Of a stretch of 64,000 nucleotides of DNA, positions 1-11,288 are shown piece after piece; the first letter of the stretch is position 1; the number at the start of each line of letters is the position of its first letter. The stretch is from Ulota crispa (lineage: Eukaryota > Streptophyta > Bryopsida > Orthotrichales > Orthotrichaceae), in NCBI GenBank assembly GCA_963920765.1, contig OY987243.1:10168001-10232000 (forward strand), in the 5' to 3' direction. The position numbers were made by a program, and so were the translations under genes. A model generated the notes under the pieces. It saw nothing but the letters and a program-made list of their open reading frames with translations. It made no database searches and was not told where the DNA came from.

Positions 1-446
1 AAGTTTCATTATCGTTTTTTATTAATATACATCCATTTTTCTTGACCAAGTTTTTTGCAAAAAAATCTTGTAATTCCTAATACGGAGTTCTTGCCACGAC
101 ATTGTAAGAGCATCTCCACGGACATGTACACAAAAAAAATGGATTGAAGAGAGTTTTGGACGAAAAAGGGACAATTAATGTATGTACTTGCTTAAATATT
201 CTTCCTTGTGACTACAAAAAGTGCAATACTTGCATGCACAACAACTCTTTGAGATACAACATTTTCTTATACAAAAGCAAATGATGAAAAATCTATTTGC
301 TTTGGCCAACAAGGACACTTGTCATTAATTGAACATCAATTTATCCAATTGGATGAGTGGGGAAACGAGTAGTTAACACTAGAAACAAGAAAGACAATAT
401 TTCAAGTTGTGGAGTTTTCAAGGTCAAATTGGAAATGCTCCAAGCT
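1..446. other. AT-rich intergenic DNA, no feature seen
   Basis: No long open frame or clear inverted repeat was found. The stretch ends where the first TA-flanked MITE begins. Confidence 0.5.
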
Positions 447-774
447 TAAGGTAGGAGGTTCTAAAATGGTGCATGCTCTAAAATAGTGCACCTCTTCAAA
501 TGTATTCAATCTATACATGTTATTTTTCATAGCCCTTCAACAATGTACAAGTGATATACATTTGAGGACGTGTTTCACTTTAGAGACCTATGGCCTTTCC
601 ACTCAAAATTTCATAACTAATTCCACAAAGCTCCAAAACATATGAAACACCTTGGGTTAGATGCTAATTCCTTTTGTCTTTCAAGGTAAATTTACTGAAA
701 ATATTTCAAGAAGCTTCACCTCCCAAAATTCAGTTTCAGTCCTTAAACGCTCCGTTTTATAACCTCCTACCTTA
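447..774. mobile_element. MITE, TA/AGGTAGGAGG subfamily 2, copy a
   Basis: The element starts TA-AGGTAGGAGGTT and ends AACCTCCTACCT-TA, so the two ends are inverted and both are flanked by TA, as expected for Tc1/mariner-type insertion. Internal blocks (ACATTTGAGGA..., TTCATAACTAATTCCACAAA) recur at 8278-8607 and 47938-48283. There is no coding capacity. Its right TA lies inside the TTAA of the next element. Confidence 0.8.
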
Positions 775-1423
775 ACCCCTAAATGCCCAAGGCACCCAAT
801 TTAGGTGTTTGCAAAACTTTGAAAACAAATAAAATCTTATCAAATCACTATTTTTGGTATTTTCTTTTGAACACAAGTTTGTTTTGAAGTATATTTTCAA
901 TATCAAAAATCTGATTTTCAAAATGAATGTTCATGATTTTTCTATTCAAGATTTTGTACAAGGGTGTCCACTGCAATCTTGAGTTTTTTAGTGTTGGAAG
1001 ATCTTGAAAATGAGCCTCAAATACACTAGATCTTGGAGAAAAATTTGCATTAGAAATCCATTTAAAAAAAATACAAGAGTAGATTTTGAAATCCATAAAT
1101 TGGTTTAGGTTAAACATGCAATGACCTTAAACCTCATATTTTTTTGATGACCAACTTTTTAAATTTGACGTGTGAAATAAAGATTAGAAAACTTGAAGTC
1201 ACTTTTGCAGTTTTAACACCCTCATGTTCAAACATTATAATCTTTCAAACTATAAGTGATATTATTGTGTTTTCTTTTTACATGTAATTTTAACATGTCA
1301 AGTTTAAATTTGTATGATTACAGTTTAAAAAAACTTGATGAGATTTATGAAAAGATTGGCTGATTGTTCACTTTCCTAAAAATGCCAAGAAGTTCAGAAA
1401 GGCCTTGGGCATTTAGGAGTTAA
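772..1423. mobile_element. Non-autonomous element with TTAA-flanked CCCCTAAATGCCC ends (piggyBac-like)
   Basis: The left end reads TTAA-CCCCTAAATGCCCAAGG and the right end CCTTGGGCATTTAGGAG-TTAA. The match is an inverted repeat of about 17 bp with one or two mismatches, and TTAA is present on both sides. The interior is AT-rich and has no transposase. TTAA target duplication with a C-rich terminal repeat is the piggyBac hallmark. Superfamily assignment is inference. Confidence 0.6.
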
Positions 1424-2583
1424 TCTGTGTCAAATTTATGCCCCCTGCTACCCCGCCAACAAACATGGTGGATGTGCCCGACATTGATGAATGAAATTAA
1501 AACAGGTGGTTACATCGACAGAATATCATCGGGACGGTACCAGCAAATCGATGACTTGGACTTGGAGTACCATCGCCGGGGAATCATCGGGTCAGTATCG
1601 TTGGGTCGCCCGGACGCACATTCAAATTTTGAAATGAGCGCGCGTCTGGCTTCCCCCCGTCTCCGCCCGGCGAAACCACGGGTCACTCCCTCGCTACGTT
1701 CAAATTTCTTCGCGCGCCCGCCTTCCTGGGCCGCAATTTCTTTGGGCCACCCTCCTCTCTCTGGCTTAGTCTCTCCACACTTAAGTCCCTCCTCCAACGT
1801 CTTCTGGAACACTTACCTTTCCTCGCAATCTGTCTTTGCGTCGTAGGTAGCGCCACCGGAAGTACCTCTGCCTTGTGGCTTCGGAGGCAAGGGTTTCACA
1901 GGTTCATGGTTTGAGCGATTTGGTGGTGTATGGAGCGAGTTAGAGCACCTTGAAGGTGTCAGTAGCATTTGTGGTTCAGATATTGAGCCTCGACTTCGAA
2001 TCTCTGAGATAGTGCTTCCAAAGTCGGAGGTGAGCGTTTATTTTCTGTTTCCCTGAGTTCGAAATTGAGTTGTGGCGGTTCTTAGCAGTGCTGACTTTGT
2101 TGTGAGATTCGTGTTTTCACATTTAGGAGGAACTGTTTATGAAGTATATTGTCTATCAATCAGATGTTGGATGGATTTTGTGTTTTGTGATCATTTGTGA
2201 TTACCGAAAAACAACTTCCTCGTTGTTTTGAAAGATAAAGGAAGCAGGTGTAGTGCATGAACACTGCGCGGTTCAGATATTGAGCCCCGACTTCGAATCT
2301 TATACAGGAGTTGTGCTTCCGTGGTTGGAGGTGAGCGTTTGTTGTCTGTTTTCTTGAAGTAGGAGTTTAAAATTGAGTTGTGGTGGCTTACTTTGTTGTA
2401 AGATTCGTATTTTCACATCGTGGAGGAACTGTATTTATATATAGTGTAGTGTCTAACAATCTTATGTTACATTTGTGTTTGTGATCATTTGTGGATACTG
2501 AAAAACAACTTCCTCGTTGTTTTGGAAGATATAGGGAGCAGGTGTAGTGCAGGAACACTGTCAATCAACTCGATTGCAACTCC
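1424..2583 (+). promoter_or_regulatory. Promoter and spliced 5' leader of the POLYCHOME-like gene
   Basis: Base composition rises from AT-rich to GC-rich at about 1560-1850, as at a promoter or first exon. Positions 1971-2267 and 2268-2562 are a tandem duplicate. Each copy has an exon-like block ending GGAG followed by GTGAGCG (donors at 2030 and 2331), then an intron ending GCAG (acceptors ending at 2247 and 2541). In the second copy an in-frame TAG follows the acceptor, so the exons here should be untranslated and translation should begin at 2584. Confidence 0.5.
1971..2562 (+). repeat. Two-copy tandem duplication of a leader exon-intron unit
   Basis: Copy 1 (1971-2267) and copy 2 (2268-2562) align along their whole length: GGTTCAGATATTGAGCC, GGAGGTGAGCGTTT, AACAACTTCCTCGTTGTTTT and GCAGGTGTAGTGCA occur in both, in the same order, with scattered substitutions. 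Each unit carries its own donor and acceptor. A transcript could therefore use one or both units. Confidence 0.85.
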
Positions 2584-3671
2584 ATGTTTGGTGAAGGTAT
2601 CTTCTCCGGAGCGTTGGAGTACAGGTGGTGTTCGTACAATTTTAAGGATTGGTGCTCGATGAAGAGGAGTCAAGTCGACGAGCAGAATTGTGGTCACTGG
2701 GAGTACGAAGAGCGATATCCAGAAGCTGTAGTCCTAAATCAGAGTTTTATGCCAAGAAGCTTTGGCACGACTACGACTCGCAGGTTGAGGTTTCTGAGAG
2801 CATTGAACAGGGATCCTACCGCAGGAATGACACTGGTAGAAATGGCCAGTCGAGTTGAAGAGACTTCCAACTCACCTCAGAGAGCACGGACGGACTTGCC
2901 TGCATCGGTTGTGACAACCGAAAATCGGCGGACAGACTTGCCAGTGGTCGGGACGGATGACAAGCCGGATGGTTCCCACGATAATGATGGAAGTGTAATG
3001 GATGTCGTCTTGGATACCACGAGCAGTCCAAGGTTGGATGTTCACGAGGACGTAGTTCCTGGAAGAACCGAAGGCGTGGTGGATGAACCAATCCGGACAG
3101 TTACTTCTTATTCGTCGCCAGAGCTCGTGTCAGTTTCAGATACCGTCGTATCACAGCAAGATTCTGGTGCCGACAAAGAAAATTTGGACCCGCTCGGCGA
3201 TAGGAGTGTCTTCCCTCGTCGCAGCCCGTTGCCTGAGTGGTTTCCAAGGAGGCCTCTACAAGATATCACTAATGTCCTTGCTTACGATCTGGTGAGGGTT
3301 CTCATTTAACCTGAATGAATGCGAATGCTCATATCTGTCGAGAGTCTTCCTTTTCAATTATCGAGGAATCTTTTCTTGTTGGATACAAATGCTGATGTGA
3401 TTTATATGTTATGATTTTATCTATTTGTATGGACTTTTCTCAGATACGTTTAACTCATAACTTTGGAATGTTTGCATGTCTCATATGACAGGACAATGAA
3501 CAGCCACAACCGAGGAAAAAGCGCAATAAGAAGACGGGCAATACCCAAGCGCCAGTATTGTTGTTACATTGTGACACACCAGTGAAGAGTGCTTCAACCA
3601 TCACCCATCCCAAGCCCCTCAACTGCTCTGCCCCCAAGCACTCGTACAATCTCAGGAAGAATTTCCGATAA
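2584..3671 (+). CDS. POLYCHOME/OSD1-like putative APC/C regulator
   Basis: Two exons, 2584-3291 and 3492-3671, joined at GATCTG|GTGAGG and GACAG|GACAAT, give 295 residues. The ATG at 2584 is the first after an in-frame stop at 2545. Residues 215-232 (core LPEWFPRRPLQDIT) resemble the LPSWYPRTPLRDIT block of plant POLYCHOME/UVI4 and OSD1/GIG1 proteins, which inhibit the anaphase-promoting complex. A KEN box lies at 198-200, RxxL motifs at 222-225 and near 66-74, and a basic, nuclear-signal-like stretch at 244-250. The rest is acidic and disordered, with RTDLP repeated at 102-106 and 117-121. The usual C-terminal MR tail is absent; the protein ends NLRKNFR. The family call rests on one short motif plus the KEN box. 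It could instead be another KEN-box cell-cycle protein. Confidence 0.5.
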
Positions 3672-5261
3672 CCTGATCTGTCGTTGCCTTCGTTTCATAT
3701 TTGTTACACATTCAAAGGCGAATTGAATGGTGTGTTCTTTTACGTCTGTTTTCAGGAAGCAAGTAAGGGGTTTACCTCTGGTGAGTTCCCTCTAGCTCCT
3801 GTTTGATAGTATTCTCATCACCTGATGATTTGCCTCTTACTTGAAAAGTTGGACACACATCCAGCTTTGGCAATCAATATCAATAGTGGCCAAATGCTGT
3901 TTTGATGTGGCTGTCTCGTAGATCTCGTTAGTGTACTGTAGCTAAGCAGATGTCGTGTTATGTCTGTCATAGTATGACAAACAAATGCCCCTTCAATTTT
4001 GTTGGTCGGCACATTAGGTTCAGTGATAATTAGTGCAGATTTAGTTGTAGCCCAAAGGGTGTACGATATGTCAAAATCTCTTCGCATTAAATTATTGCAC
4101 TGAATAGCATTCTTTGTCAATTTCGATTTTGCCACTGAATCTGACATTGTCCAGCCAACTCAGTGCGAGTGTGTGGGTGTACCTTTGAACAATGCATGAT
4201 TGTTACGCCAGTGAGGTAGATATATTGCACAAGCACTGGATTTTAAATGTAGCACTGCTGCGTAAAGTCGAAAGAAGCTGTTATGCTGAATGAAGTGTTT
4301 ATCAGCCCTTCGTTGCTTATATTCATCATTCTGTTTGATGTGAAGAAATGAACCACAATCTAGCATGTGCATCGATTCCGTACATGTCAATCGTGAAATG
4401 AGAGCCCCTTCAGTCCCCATATACCTTAGCTCCACAGTTAGGGATGACAATGAACCCATACTTTGACTTCTCTTGCCTCCTGTTCCCAACCATGATTCCT
4501 ATGTGGTTTAGTCTGTGATTTATATAGTTCATTTAAATAGCTCCTTCGATAGTAAGAGGACTTACTTTACAGTATAAGTGTAAGGATTTGTCTCCTGGAA
4601 ACTCAGCTTTACCTTGGAGGAGCATATCCCTTTGTAGTTTTGATGAGGTATCAATGAACAGATTGCTAAATCCTGTGCTGGTATGGATTTTTTGTTACGT
4701 ATTGACGATGATAAGTACGGCTTGCAACCCATTTGGACTATATATTATGTCGGGTAATACTCGATGAAGTGAGCATTTTGAGGAAAATTGAGTGATGAGT
4801 AGGGTGTAACCCAACGCTTTATCCCAAATTTTCCCATGATGCTCTCTTTGTAAACTACTACTTGTAGTAAACCACTGAAAATGTTTTGAATGAATGTGTG
4901 AAATACTTCATATATAATTCTTAATCCCCAATTATTTAACTTTTACAATAACGGGTTCATAAAATTACGATTCTATATATTAATCTCTTCAAAATATGAA
5001 ACATAAATTCTATGTAGTGGTTCATGTTGAACAATTTGGGTGGTATCCAAATTATGTGTCTACAGCTAAATGCTCATTATCTTTATGTAAGATTTAGCTT
5101 TTTAATAGATAATCTCCTACAAAGGTTGATGTACATGTGTTGATCGTAAGCTTTTGCACTAGTAACACATTAAGGAATATGAGCTCATTGCAAAAAATTT
5201 TACCAATTTGTTTTGTTTATTTGTTGAACTAGTAGTATCAACTTCTACTCATAACCCTCTA
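3672..5261. other. 3' flank of the POLYCHOME-like gene and intergenic DNA
   Basis: The stop at 3671 is followed by AT-rich sequence. A possible further splice acceptor near 3755 (TTTTCAG|GAAGC) could belong to the 3' untranslated region. The short open frames on both strands here have no domain, splice or codon support. Nothing else is recognised. Confidence 0.4.
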
Positions 5262-5510
5262 TTAACCCCTAAGTGCCCAGCCCATATTCATCAAATTCTA
5301 AACCCACTCACACTCAATCCAACCAAATTGTCATCACAAACAAGATTCACAAAATTGAACTGAATTGAATGGTAGGTGAGACAAGCTCCGAAATATAGGG
5401 AAAAGGACAAATGGTTTGATTGTACCAATAGAAAGATTATAACAAGTCAAACAAGAATTTTTTCATTTCTAAGAGCCCATATTTGGGGTGATGAGACGCT
5501 CAGGGGTTAA
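5262..5510. mobile_element. TTAA-flanked element, CCCCTAAGTGCCC subfamily
   Basis: The left end is TTAA-CCCCTAAGTGCCCAG and the right end is CGCTCAGGGG-TTAA. Internal sequence (AGATTCACAAAATTGA, AAAGATTATAACAA) is shared with the copy at 29336-29577, so this is a two-copy subfamily about 245 bp long. No coding capacity. Confidence 0.65.
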
Positions 5511-5741
5511 ATGTTAACTTTAGTGAGGGTTTTGTGTTGCCACATGCTAACTTGTTTTGCAATTTTGCATTGGTCTTCACTACAAATACAATCATGAAGT
5601 ACTAAGGATATCCAAAGCTGTTACAATAATTACAAAGAAATGATGTAGAATAGGTTTAGGAATGATGCAAAAATATTTGTAATGTTTTTTGTCCTTTTGC
5701 TTGAGGTACTAGTTTGAAAATGATTTTTGTGATTTACATAT

Positions 5742-6366
5742 ATAGGTAGTTTACCCTATTATCACTCTGCCCCTATTATCAATTCTCTATTTTCAAAAAT
5801 CATATCTTTTAGGCTTTATTTCAAATCTAAATATACAAGTATTGCAATGAAGGTTTTAGAGTCTTTTACTAGTAGTGCAATTGTTGTTCCATTTGACCAA
5901 AATTTGTAAAAGATATAGTGTATGAGCTATGAAGACCTTAGTTAGATTTACAATTTATTGGCCCAATGCCTTAGCTATAGCAATGTCAGTTACAAAAGAC
6001 CAAAAATAATTGAAATTTGTCAACTAAGTTAGCACTAATGGATGACCACAAAAGCCAAGGAAAGGAAGAAGAAGTTCAAAGATGAAAATGACAAAATATG
6101 ATCATGTATGACAATGAAAATCTCTAAGGAATTGATAAGGAAGTGATAATAGGGCAATTTCAATTTTGAGCAAAACCTTGACCTTACCTCATTGAAACCT
6201 TGATAACTAACTCATACTTCACTTATTTAGGAATTTGGAACCTGATACAAAACCTTGACTTGATTATCTTTTAGATTTTACCATAATCCTAACTTTTGGT
6301 GTATTGTAGACTTTTTTAATTAATATTTGAATTAAAGTCCAATGATAATAGGATAAACTACCTGTA
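5742..6366. mobile_element. Inverted-repeat element with GGTAGTTTACCC ends
   Basis: The left end (TAGGTAGTTTACCCTATTAT, about 5743-5762) is matched in inverse orientation by TAATAGGATAAACTACCTG at about 6346-6364. The ends are roughly 20 bp with one mismatch and the interior is AT-rich without a gene. The boundary is approximate. Confidence 0.55.
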
Positions 6367-6371
6367 GTGCA

Positions 6372-6570
6372 TGACACTTATAACCAATAACTATTGGTCA
6401 AAAAGAAATGCTAAAGCACAACACTATACCCATTAGCTCAAAAGTAATTCCACCACCAAGCGGGACAAATCCTAAGCTTCATCTTGGTGGACTCGATTTT
6501 TTAGTAACTTTTTTTTAACAAAATCTTAGGCTAACCACTTGAATTTGGAGTTGTTGGTTATAAGTGTTAA
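6372..6570. mobile_element. Short MITE with GACACTTATAACCAA ends
   Basis: GACACTTATAACCAATAAC at the left matches inverted TTGTTGGTTATAAGTGTT at the right. The whole unit is about 200 bp and sits immediately beside the previous element. No open frame. Confidence 0.55.
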
Positions 6571-7601
6571 TGCATCATGATGTATATGAAATTTGTATCT
6601 AATGTGTATAAGACTATTTGTACCTTATTGCACTCATGAGTTTTAAGAACACATGCTTTCAAAGATACTCTAGATGTCTAGACATATAAATGTCAAAGTC
6701 TCTATTTTTTACAAATCTCTTTTATGAAGAATTTCATGACATAAATGTCCCTTGGTTTGAATTGTTGGGTATACTTTGTCAAATAAATAATTGCTTTTCC
6801 ATATTTTACTTTTTTTTTTTCAATATTTTTCTAATAGTTCATAGTGTGAGTAATACCATTTCCATTTGGCACTAAGTCAACAAGTGTTCCTTGCAACAAC
6901 CCCATAGCCAATGGATGTAAGAAGATTAGGTGTTGCATATCCTCTTTATAATTACACAATTTATTTGTTATATATCATGGAAATTGCAAACTTTCTCAAT
7001 ACATGCATGTAATATTCAAAGAAATTTCAATGCAAAGAAGTCCTTTTCATTTGTTAACAAGAATATGTAGTAGAACGTCCCTAAATTGATATGCTTGGGA
7101 CCACTGCAGATATCAGTTTATGAAGGGTATTTATTTCACATAGTGGGATAGGGAGTGGAATAGGGAGGGGGTGGATTTTGTTGGGAACAAGATATTAGTT
7201 TACAGAGTATTAGTTTTGGGAGGTTCTACTCTATAGTACATAAAAATGATTCCTATTTTAGAGGAACTACATTGCCAAAGATAAGAATACTAGATGTCCC
7301 TACATCATAACGTATGATCTTTAAACAAATCCAAATTGCACAATTTTTTTGGAACTTGACACACCTCATTAAGATCATATTAGCATATTCCCCTAAACAA
7401 AAGAGCAAAACCCATTGAAAAATATTCTACATTATAGCTAGCGACTAATTCAGCTTCAACTTCTGGTAAATAAAAAGGGGCTCGATTAGTTTATGCTAAA
7501 CAAGAAATGAAGAACAATGGAGCCATGCAATTAGACCCAACCAATATATCTAAAAAATAGTGTGATCAAATTGCTTCTACTTTAAGGTGTCTCCTAACAT
7601 A
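6571..7601. other. AT-rich intergenic DNA, no feature seen
   Basis: One 61-residue frame (6690-6875) is mostly phenylalanine and isoleucine from T-rich sequence and is not supported as a gene. No clear repeat pair was found. Confidence 0.4.
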
Positions 7602-7918
7602 TAAGGTAGGAGCACCCATAAGCAACGCTGTCCCCATAACCATCAATTTTGAAATCTTTGAAAATCTTTGGAAGTAAATAGATGTAATGACAAGGATGTA
7701 CAACATGTGAACATGAAATCTTGAAAGTGGTTATGGGTACAATGGCAGTTTGCTCTTCAAAAATTCACAACTTATTCTCACAATATCCAAATAATACATT
7801 CAAAATTGCAAACTCATTATTTTTTATTCCTAATAGGATCCTATAATTTGCTACCTGCTTATTAATACTCATCATGTTCAAAACCCTTGAATTGACGCTT
7901 ATGGGTGCTCCTACCTTA
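7602..7918. mobile_element. MITE, TA/AGGTAG subfamily 1, copy a
   Basis: The ends are TA-AGGTAGGAGCACCCATAAGC and GCTTATGGGTGCTCCTACCT-TA, an almost perfect inverted repeat of about 21 bp flanked by TA. The interior (TTCACAACTTATTCTCACAA, TAGGATCCTATAATTTGCTA) recurs at 9235, 53840 and 60436. Non-coding. Confidence 0.85.
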
Positions 7919-8277
7919 CTTCGTACTAAAGTTTTCAGTATCATATTGAACAATTTGATCAATCTAACATAACGGAACTTTTGAAAACAATTTGACAATT
8001 CCAGCTTCCAAAATTAATAACTAATTTAAAAAGAATCTTGAAAAGAATTTGTAAAATATGAATAAGGTGGAATAGACGAGACTTTTAATTATTTTTCAAA
8101 GAAAATGAATGGGAGATTGTTTGAGGCATGACAAGCTTCTCTCAAAATCCTTATAAGATCCCTTCGATGAGACTATATGCTAAATTAGGGTGGAGGGGTT
8201 TCTTGCCAAAATCTCATTAACATAGCCCTTCCTAATTTTTTAAAATTCTCTTCCCACAATCCTCATCCTTATTTTGC

Positions 8278-8607
8278 TAAGGTAGGAGGCTCATATTATG
8301 CTGAAGCTTAAAATCGGTCCACCTTCTCAAATGTATCTCATATGTACATGCTATTTTTCATAGGTTTCAAAAATGTACAAGCAGTGTATATTTGAGAAGG
8401 TAAACTATTATAGAGTCCTATGGTCTTTTCACTTCAAAATTTTATAACTAATTCCACAAAGCTTCAAAAAATATGAAATAACGTGGATTTGATGTCAATT
8501 CTTCTTGTCTTTCAAGAAAAATTTATTGAAAAATAATTCAAGAAGTTTCACCTCCCCAAAATCCAATTTTAGCCCTTAGATGGTCCATTCATGAGCCTTC
8601 TACCTTA
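8278..8607. mobile_element. MITE, TA/AGGTAGGAGG subfamily 2, copy b
   Basis: The ends are TA-AGGTAGGAGGCTCAT and ATGAGCCTTCTACCT-TA. The interior is collinear with copies at 447-774 and 47938-48283. Non-coding. Confidence 0.8.
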
Positions 8608-9079
8608 AGTCTTGGTGTGACCAAGCCTTGTTGTTACGTGGACTCCAAATATCAACCAAGGCCAATTGAGCTTGACAATATGAATTTTTCACGTGAAACC
8701 TTGAGTTTTCTATCTTATCATTTGAACCAAAAACGATTAGGTTACGTTTGTCTTGGCTATGCTATTCACCAACATCACCAAATGTGCTTAGGTGTTTTAA
8801 GAATTTTTTACAACAAATTGATAAAGTATTGAAACATAAAGCTCACTATATTACGTTTTTAATAGTGGCAGCAAAATTTGTTTGAGGTTCATGCAAAAGT
8901 ACATATGATATTCATTCCCTTTGGGAAGAACTAATTGTAAAGGAGAATCCACTTACATAGGAGTTAATACTTCTGTCATATAGAAACTTTCTCACATGCT
9001 CCTTATATATAATAGATGAAATCCAATTTAAGGGGTTTTGAAATCCAGGAAAGCAGGTTGCAACCACCATAAAATTAAG

Positions 9080-10395
9080 GGAGAATGTCATGGACACCTC
9101 TAAAGTTTGCCGTATTTACATAGATATCTTTGGTATTTCAGAAATCACACAAATACCCTTGATTCAAAATTTTCAATCATCTGTTTTGTTGTGCATGCTA
9201 CTTCTTCATGACCAATGTTAAAACAAGAGTGCATTAAGGTAAGTGCACCCATAAGTACCATTGTCCCCATAATTGTCACCTCTGAAATCTTGGAAAATCT
9301 GTGGAAGTGAATAGATGTAATGACAAGAATGTACAACATGTGAACATGAAATCTTAATAGTGGTTATGGGTGCAATGGCAGTTTGCTCTTTAAAAATTCA
9401 CAACTTATTCTCACAATATCCAAATAATACATTCAAAAGTGCAAACTCATTATTTTTTTGTTCCTAATAGGATCCTATAATTTGCTACTTGTTTACTAAT
9501 ACTCATCATGTTCAAAACTCTTAGTTTGACGCTTATGGGTGTACATACCTTAATGTCTCAAAAGAAGTAGCCGTGCACACATAGGGTAGAAATAAGTAGC
9601 ATGCACAATATAACAAAGGAATTGATATGTGCACACTTAGGGTTTGAATATGTGCACATTGAGAGGGGGGGGGTAAATTTTAAATATTTATTATCAACAA
9701 GCTGAATTTGGGAAGCTTGAATTCAAATTTACATTTAGAGACCTTTATTTAGTCTAGAACCATAAAGGAGATTACAATTAAACAATGGCTAGTGGAAAAG
9801 CTTAATTATTTAGTTTAGTTTACAAACAAGGGTAAAAAAATGGAATATTTTTTAATTTGAAGAAAAACCCCAATTTTGGGACTTCTGAATTTTTCATTGT
9901 TAAGAGTTTTTAGGTGATTTAAAATGAATTTTATGATGAGGCTCTACACCAATGATGAAATATCGTGAAGGAATTATAAAAAATTTCACTTTAAATCACC
10001 ATAACATTCTCACAAATGCAAAATTCAATATCCCAAAATTTGTTTTGGAAAAGCGTTTTTTCCAAATTGATGAATATTGTGTTAAAAGTGATAGTATGGC
10101 CCTAGCAAAGCTTTTCCACTAGACATTCAATTGTAACCTCCTTTTTGGTTCTAAACAAAATCAAGATCTCTAAATCCAAACTTGAATTCAAACTTTCCAA
10201 ATTCAGCTTGTTGATGATAAATATTTAAAATTTATGCCCATCGTGTGCATATATCAAACCCCGAGTGTGCACTTTACACATATCAATTCCCTATAACAAA
10301 CATCTAAAAACCAAAGGTATATGTGTTATTTCTGAAAAACTAAGGGTATATATACAAATATCACACCATATTAGGTAAATTGAGAAAAATAATAC
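9080..10395. mobile_element. Nested composite of three inverted-repeat elements
   Basis: The outer shell is a diverged copy of the fold-back element at 59431-59750: left arm from about 9085 (ATGTCATGGACACCT, GTATTTCAGAAATCACACAA), right arm to about 10370 (TGTGTTATTTCTGAAAAAC). Into its loop are inserted MITE subfamily 1 (9235-9552) and a second inverted repeat (about 9630-10275) whose arms share AGCTTTTCCACTAG, AGCTGAATTTGG and GTGTGCAC in inverse order. Outer borders are approximate. Confidence 0.6.
9235..9552. mobile_element. MITE, TA/AGGTAG subfamily 1, copy b (nested)
   Basis: The ends are TA-AGGTAAGTGCACCCATAAG and CTTATGGGTGTACATACCT-TA. The interior matches the copy at 7602-7918 closely. 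It interrupts the loop region of an older fold-back element. Confidence 0.85.
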
Positions 10396-11288
10396 ATTCT
10401 GGAACTTCCACTATTTCTGCCATTATGTGTAACTTAGCATATTACAAAAAAACAAGCATGCACTTTCTTGTACAATAGTGAAGTCTTAGTGATTGCTTTT
10501 AAGAATAAATTCAAATTATTACAATTTTGACTCAATGTTCAAGGAGACGTTTTAGCTTAATGGTTGAAATCCAACATTTCCTAGTTTCAATTGGATTTTC
10601 CCTAAAATGCATCGGTTATTTTCTGTAAAACTTCTAAATCTATTGTAAAGGTACTACATTTAGATTTTTTTTGGAGAAAAGGACTAGTTTCTTAGCCAGT
10701 AGTTTCAAGTTTCATTTGGGTTTTTTGCAGTTTCAACCAACTGCCAGCCTACCACTACACTAACAGCCGGTTCTTCCCAAACTGTGCTTTGAGCTCTGAG
10801 TATGCTTACATTTACTAAATGTAAGATTAAGGTGGAGTACAAAATGATTCCTTCCTTTTTCCCAATTCACCTAAGAGCATCTCCTGCAGCACATCAAAAC
10901 AGCCTCGCGCTCCCTAGTCGTAACAACTTTCACGTTTCAAGTCCCCAACAGCACTCAATGTGTCCCTATGTAGGTCGTGGGGCCTTCAGATTGAGCCTTG
11001 TTCCAATCAAATTCAAGCTTTCTCCAAGCCCCCCCTTCACGGTCCCTCCCAAGCACTGTTCATGCACTGTTCACAAAAGACCCTACTCCATAACGAAGTG
11101 CACGTGTTGTATCACAATTGCAAGTCCGGAAGGTCTCAGGGCTGCAGGAGAACTTCAAGCCTCGCCTTGAAGGTTCGCATCATTCTCCCCGTCAACCTCA
11201 TTTTTCCAAGGCTTGGAAAGCATGGATGCTGTAATATGGTGTTTATGGCAAATTTCAGTGGTATCCATGGATGAAAAGTTCCCTCAAA
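10396..11288. other. Intergenic DNA 3' of the two-pass membrane protein gene
   Basis: A possible diverged family-3 element spans about 10360-10872: CACCATATTAGGTAAATTG at the left and TTTTTCCCAATTCACCTAA at the right. Overlapping open frames at 10802-11274 lack any recognisable domain. The right part should include the 3' untranslated region of the minus-strand gene ending at 11289. Confidence 0.4.

Noticed and set aside
1427-1846. 139-codon plus-strand frame and overlapping minus-strand 100-codon frame
   Set aside because: They lie in the GC-rich promoter/first-exon region of the next gene, show no domain and mirror each other. The long frames are explained by few stop codons in GC-rich DNA.
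10802-11274. Overlapping 122- and 104-codon plus-strand frames
   Set aside because: No domain, no start context and no splice support. The stretch includes the end of a probable repeat and the likely 3' untranslated region of the minus-strand gene.
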